DNA of 49,826 bases from a virus. The notes under the pieces were generated by a model. It had not been told where the DNA came from. It ran no database searches and saw nothing but the letters and a program-made list of their open reading frames with translations. Positions 47,406 through 49,826 of this stretch are shown here, piece after piece; the stretch's first letter is position 1, and each line of letters begins with the position of its first letter. The stretch spans positions 1 through 49,826 of the IMG/VR virus record IMGVR_UViG_3300022841_000022; one strand, given 5' to 3'. The translations under genes and the position numbers were made by a program.

Positions 47406-47413
47406 TATCTTTA
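47406..47413 (+). promoter_or_regulatory. Possible rightward promoter -7 box
   Basis: TATCTTTA differs from TAnnTTTG at the last base; it lies 13 bases ahead of the ATG at 47427 and after the terminator. Confidence 0.4.
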
Positions 47414-47426
47414 TAAAAAATAATAC

Positions 47427-48758
47427 ATGAAAAAAATTCGTAAAAGACTTTACCCTAATGAAGCAACTTTATTAGGATTAGATTTAAACAACAATGACAT
47501 AGGAAGAGAAACTGCCAGATATCGTTTAGAGGTTTTTCAAGTAGAAATAATAGATAATTTAAGAAAAGAACAAAAATGCAAAAAACAAAAAGTTACACAA
47601 AAAAATCAAAATCAACTAAACCAAAACCAAAACCAAAACCAAGTAAAAAATACTAGTAAGACAAGTGCAAACGATTATAAAGAAGAAGAGTTTTTCTTAT
47701 CTGCATACGATAGAGAAACAAAGAGCATTTTAAGTATTGAGGATTTCTGTAAAAAATACAATCAACCTTTTGAGAATTTAAGTTCTCATAAATTTTTACC
47801 GTACCACTACAAAGAACCTTCTTACAATATTGTTTTTAAACCTCAATTAGCAATAAATGATCAATTAGATACTTTTGATTTTGATGAAATTATAAAAAAA
47901 CATATTAAACCCATAAAGCAAAAACAATATTTTGCAAAAATAGGTGACAAAGATTTTGATTCATTAACTGTCACAGATGTTCATATAGGTATGGATTCTG
48001 ACATTGACAACAATACAATGTATGAAAAGGAGTGGAATAAAGAGGAGTTACTTAAAAGTGCTGACTTAGTCATTAAGGAAACATTAAAGGAGCAAGAAAG
48101 TAGTATTTTATACTTAGATGATTTAGGAGATTTGTTAGATGGTTTTAATGCACAGACAACAAGAGGAGGACATGAATTACCTCAAAACATGACAAATGAG
48201 CAATGCTTTGATGCTGCTTTAGAATTTAAACTTAGAATACTGTATGGTTTAATAAATAATTACGATACTATACATTTTAACAATATTTGCAATGACAATC
48301 ATTCAGGAGCGTTTGGGTATTTTGTAAACGAAGCATTTAAAAAAATAGCAGAGATACAATTTAAAGATAAAGTTACTGTAACAAATCATAGAAAATTTAT
48401 AAACCACTATTTCGTAGGAGATATTTGTTTTTTAATTTCACACGGTAAAGATGACAAAAGTTTGAAGTTTGGTTTTAAACCTCATTTAGATTTAAAAGGT
48501 GCTGATAAGATAGACCAATATTGTAAGCAATACGGTATTTACAAGACCGCTAAGCTAATAATATTTAAAAAAGGTGATAGTCATCAAGCGTTATTTGATA
48601 TGTGTACTTCTGACGATTTCTATTACTTTAATTACCCTGCATTATCACCAAGTTCTAATTGGATTAAAAATAATTTTAAATTAGGTAGAAGAGGATTTAT
48701 AAATGAATCTTTTAAAGGCTTAAAAAACTATTTAAAACCTAATTTTATAATAAAATAA
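47427..48758 (+). CDS. Metallophosphoesterase (calcineurin-like)
   Basis: A 443-residue protein. Phosphoesterase motifs are in order: VTDVHIG (Asp184, His186), LDDLGDLLDG (about 230-239), NDNHSG (289-294) in place of the usual GNHD/E, and SHGKDD (His339). The first ~100 residues contain a low-complexity Asn/Gln stretch (about 59-72). Such enzymes cleave phosphodiester or phosphomonoester bonds. The gene sits between tail tube and tail assembly genes in its own transcription unit, a placement with no structural explanation. The substrate is unknown, with DNA ends or a signalling nucleotide as candidates. Confidence 0.8.
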   Translation: MKKIRKRLYPNEATLLGLDLNNNDIGRETARYRLEVFQVEIIDNLRKEQKCKKQKVTQKNQNQLNQNQNQNQVKNTSKTSANDYKEEEFFLSAYDRETKSILSIEDFCKKYNQPFENLSSHKFLPYHYKEPSYNIVFKPQLAINDQLDTFDFDEIIKKHIKPIKQKQYFAKIGDKDFDSLTVTDVHIGMDSDIDNNTMYEKEWNKEELLKSADLVIKETLKEQESSILYLDDLGDLLDGFNAQTTRGGHELPQNMTNEQCFDAALEFKLRILYGLINNYDTIHFNNICNDNHSGAFGYFVNEAFKKIAEIQFKDKVTVTNHRKFINHYFVGDICFLISHGKDDKSLKFGFKPHLDLKGADKIDQYCKQYGIYKTAKLIIFKKGDSHQALFDMCTSDDFYYFNYPALSPSSNWIKNNFKLGRRGFINESFKGLKNYLKPNFIIK

Positions 48759-48808
48759 CCCTATAATTAAGTTTATCGTGTTAAAAACCGAATTTAACAA
48801 TACATATT

Positions 48809-49264
48809 ATGACAGTTGTTGAGCCTTATTTAATTAATCTTGATGTTATTGAGCGAGAACTTCCCAATGTAGCTAAACAAGCGGTCATTGAAAACAAGGA
48901 AAATATAATGAATATTCTTAAATATTCTCAATTGGAATTAGGAATAAAGTCAGACGGAAGTGATGCAGGTGTGTATAGTAATTTAACATCACAGTTTGCA
49001 ATTGGGCAAGATGTTGTTAAGCCCAAAAATGCAGGAGATCCATATAACTTTCAATGGAGTGGAGGTACTTTTGCCTTTATGGATGTTAAAACCGATGGTA
49101 AAGGAGAGTTTGACATATTTTCTACAAGTGGAAAACAGGAATTACTTGAAGAAATATACGGAGAATTGTTTGATTTAACAGAAGAACACAATGAATTTGT
49201 TAATATGCAGATAATATTACCATACCTACAAGAATATATTTTAAAAAATATAGTAAAAGTTTAA
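48809..49264 (+). CDS. Tail-region hypothetical protein
   Basis: A 151-residue protein (MTVVEPYLINLDVIERELP start) with a helical N-terminus, a beta-rich GGTFAFMDVKTDGKGEFDIF centre and a helical C-terminus. It lies ahead of the gene before the tape measure. No family recognised; a tail component is the likeliest guess. Confidence 0.65.
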   Translation: MTVVEPYLINLDVIERELPNVAKQAVIENKENIMNILKYSQLELGIKSDGSDAGVYSNLTSQFAIGQDVVKPKNAGDPYNFQWSGGTFAFMDVKTDGKGEFDIFSTSGKQELLEEIYGELFDLTEEHNEFVNMQIILPYLQEYILKNIVKV

Positions 49265-49280
49265 TGTTGTAAATTTTACC

Positions 49281-49288
49281 TATCTTTG
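49281..49288 (+). promoter_or_regulatory. Rightward promoter -7 box
   Basis: TATCTTTG, a perfect TAnnTTTG, about 107 bases ahead of the ATG at 49396. It would start the long tail operon running into base 1. The leader is AT-rich; an inverse CATTGATAA motif overlaps the start codon. Confidence 0.6.
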
Positions 49289-49395
49289 TTTTTAGCAAAT
49301 CATTTTAAAGGATTTACGAATCTATTACAATTTAAAATATTTAACGACTCTAGTTAAAGACTGCTATTCTTATTAAAAAACCTAAAAACTTATCA

Positions 49396-49826
49396 ATGAG
49401 CGAAACACGTTATTACAGAAATTGTAATGAATTATCTGTTTACAATTTTCATAAAATATTAGAAACAAATAACTACGCATATTTAGTGGTAGGATTTGAC
49501 GAATACGAGAAGATTAATATAAATGAAAAAGAAGCAAGTGATGTTTGGAATTTAATTTACGAAGAATACTGCAAACTAACAGAGGACAATAAGAGTTTAT
49601 TATATTTTGCAATTTTTCAAGAATTACTTTATTTAAAAACAAGATTTGAAGTTGCTACCACACTACTAAAACAATTATCAAACGGAATAGATGATAAAAC
49701 AGTTGTGTTAAAGTACATTAATGCATTAAGAGTTTGGAAGTATAAAATAAACAAAGATAAGCCTTTAGATGAAGAATTAGATAGGATGGTTAATCAATTA
49801 AAAGCTAGCACAAACAAAATACAGAT
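49396..49826 (+). CDS. Tail assembly protein upstream of the tape measure (N-terminal part)
   Basis: The 5' part of the gene that continues at base 1-417. It begins MSETRYYRNCNELSV, and 103 codons precede the point equivalent to position 100. The joined product is 208 residues, acidic and helical. Its place before the tape measure fits a tail assembly chaperone, inferred from position only. Confidence 0.8.
   Translation, partial: MSETRYYRNCNELSVYNFHKILETNNYAYLVVGFDEYEKININEKEASDVWNLIYEEYCKLTEDNKSLLYFAIFQELLYLKTRFEVATTLLKQLSNGIDDKTVVLKYINALRVWKYKINKDKPLDEELDRMVNQLKASTNKIQ
49606..49826. repeat. Terminal repeat, right copy
   Basis: Repeats bases 1-221 with one mismatch (C49700 versus T95). See the left copy: it is overlap of a circular or permuted genome. 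Confidence 0.93.

Noticed and set aside
1-49826. Genome-wide recoding of TGA
   Set aside because: TGA is used as a functional stop in ATGA overlaps at 18562 and 24218, so a simple alternative code does not fit.

Overview
The window is a complete, circularly permuted genome of a tailed phage (probably a siphovirus) that infects a member of the Bacteroidetes, most likely a flavobacterium. The sequence is AT-rich, has Bacteroidetes-type -7 boxes (TAnnTTTG) ahead of gene blocks, uses mostly TAA stops, and carries families common in flavobacterial phages (DUF3127, a NinG-like protein, DUF5675, a YqaJ-type nuclease). The last 221 bases (49606-49826) repeat the first 221 with one mismatch, so the unit is about 49,605 bp and the window boundary cuts one gene, the one just before the tape measure.

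Layout. Late genes run rightward from about 30.3 kb through the window end and on from base 1 to 12.4 kb. They comprise small terminase, small accessory genes, a large beta-rich structural protein, nucleotide-related accessory genes, large terminase, a DNA methylase, portal, scaffold-like protein, major capsid, decoration and connector proteins, tail tube (with a LamG domain behind an in-frame TGA), a metallophosphoesterase, tail assembly gene, tape measure, three large distal tail/fibre genes ending in an S74 chaperone, and a cassette of small membrane proteins with DUF5675 (probable lysis). Early genes run leftward from about 29.6 kb to 12.4 kb. First comes a 5.5 kb run of very small, extremely AT-rich genes of unknown function. 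A recombination/replication block follows: annealing protein, DUF3127 protein, YqaJ-like exonuclease, a DnaA domain IV-like protein, a PD-(D/E)XK-like protein, a winged-helix replication protein, a second methylase, NinG and an HNH endonuclease. I saw no DNA polymerase, helicase, integrase or lysogeny repressor, so the phage is probably virulent and uses the host replisome.

The control region between the divergent halves (29.6-31.6 kb) holds early leftward promoters, a perfect inverted repeat, scattered copies of CATTGATAA, a strongly T-poor plus strand that includes the small terminase gene, a promoter-terminator pair and a candidate structured RNA. The most interesting observations are the tail-tube/LamG stop-codon readthrough candidate, the hairpin pair with complementary loops in a leader at 19.1-19.2 kb, a 58-nt tRNA-like element lacking a D arm, a repeated early promoter module, and the candidate ncRNA at 31.39-31.59 kb.
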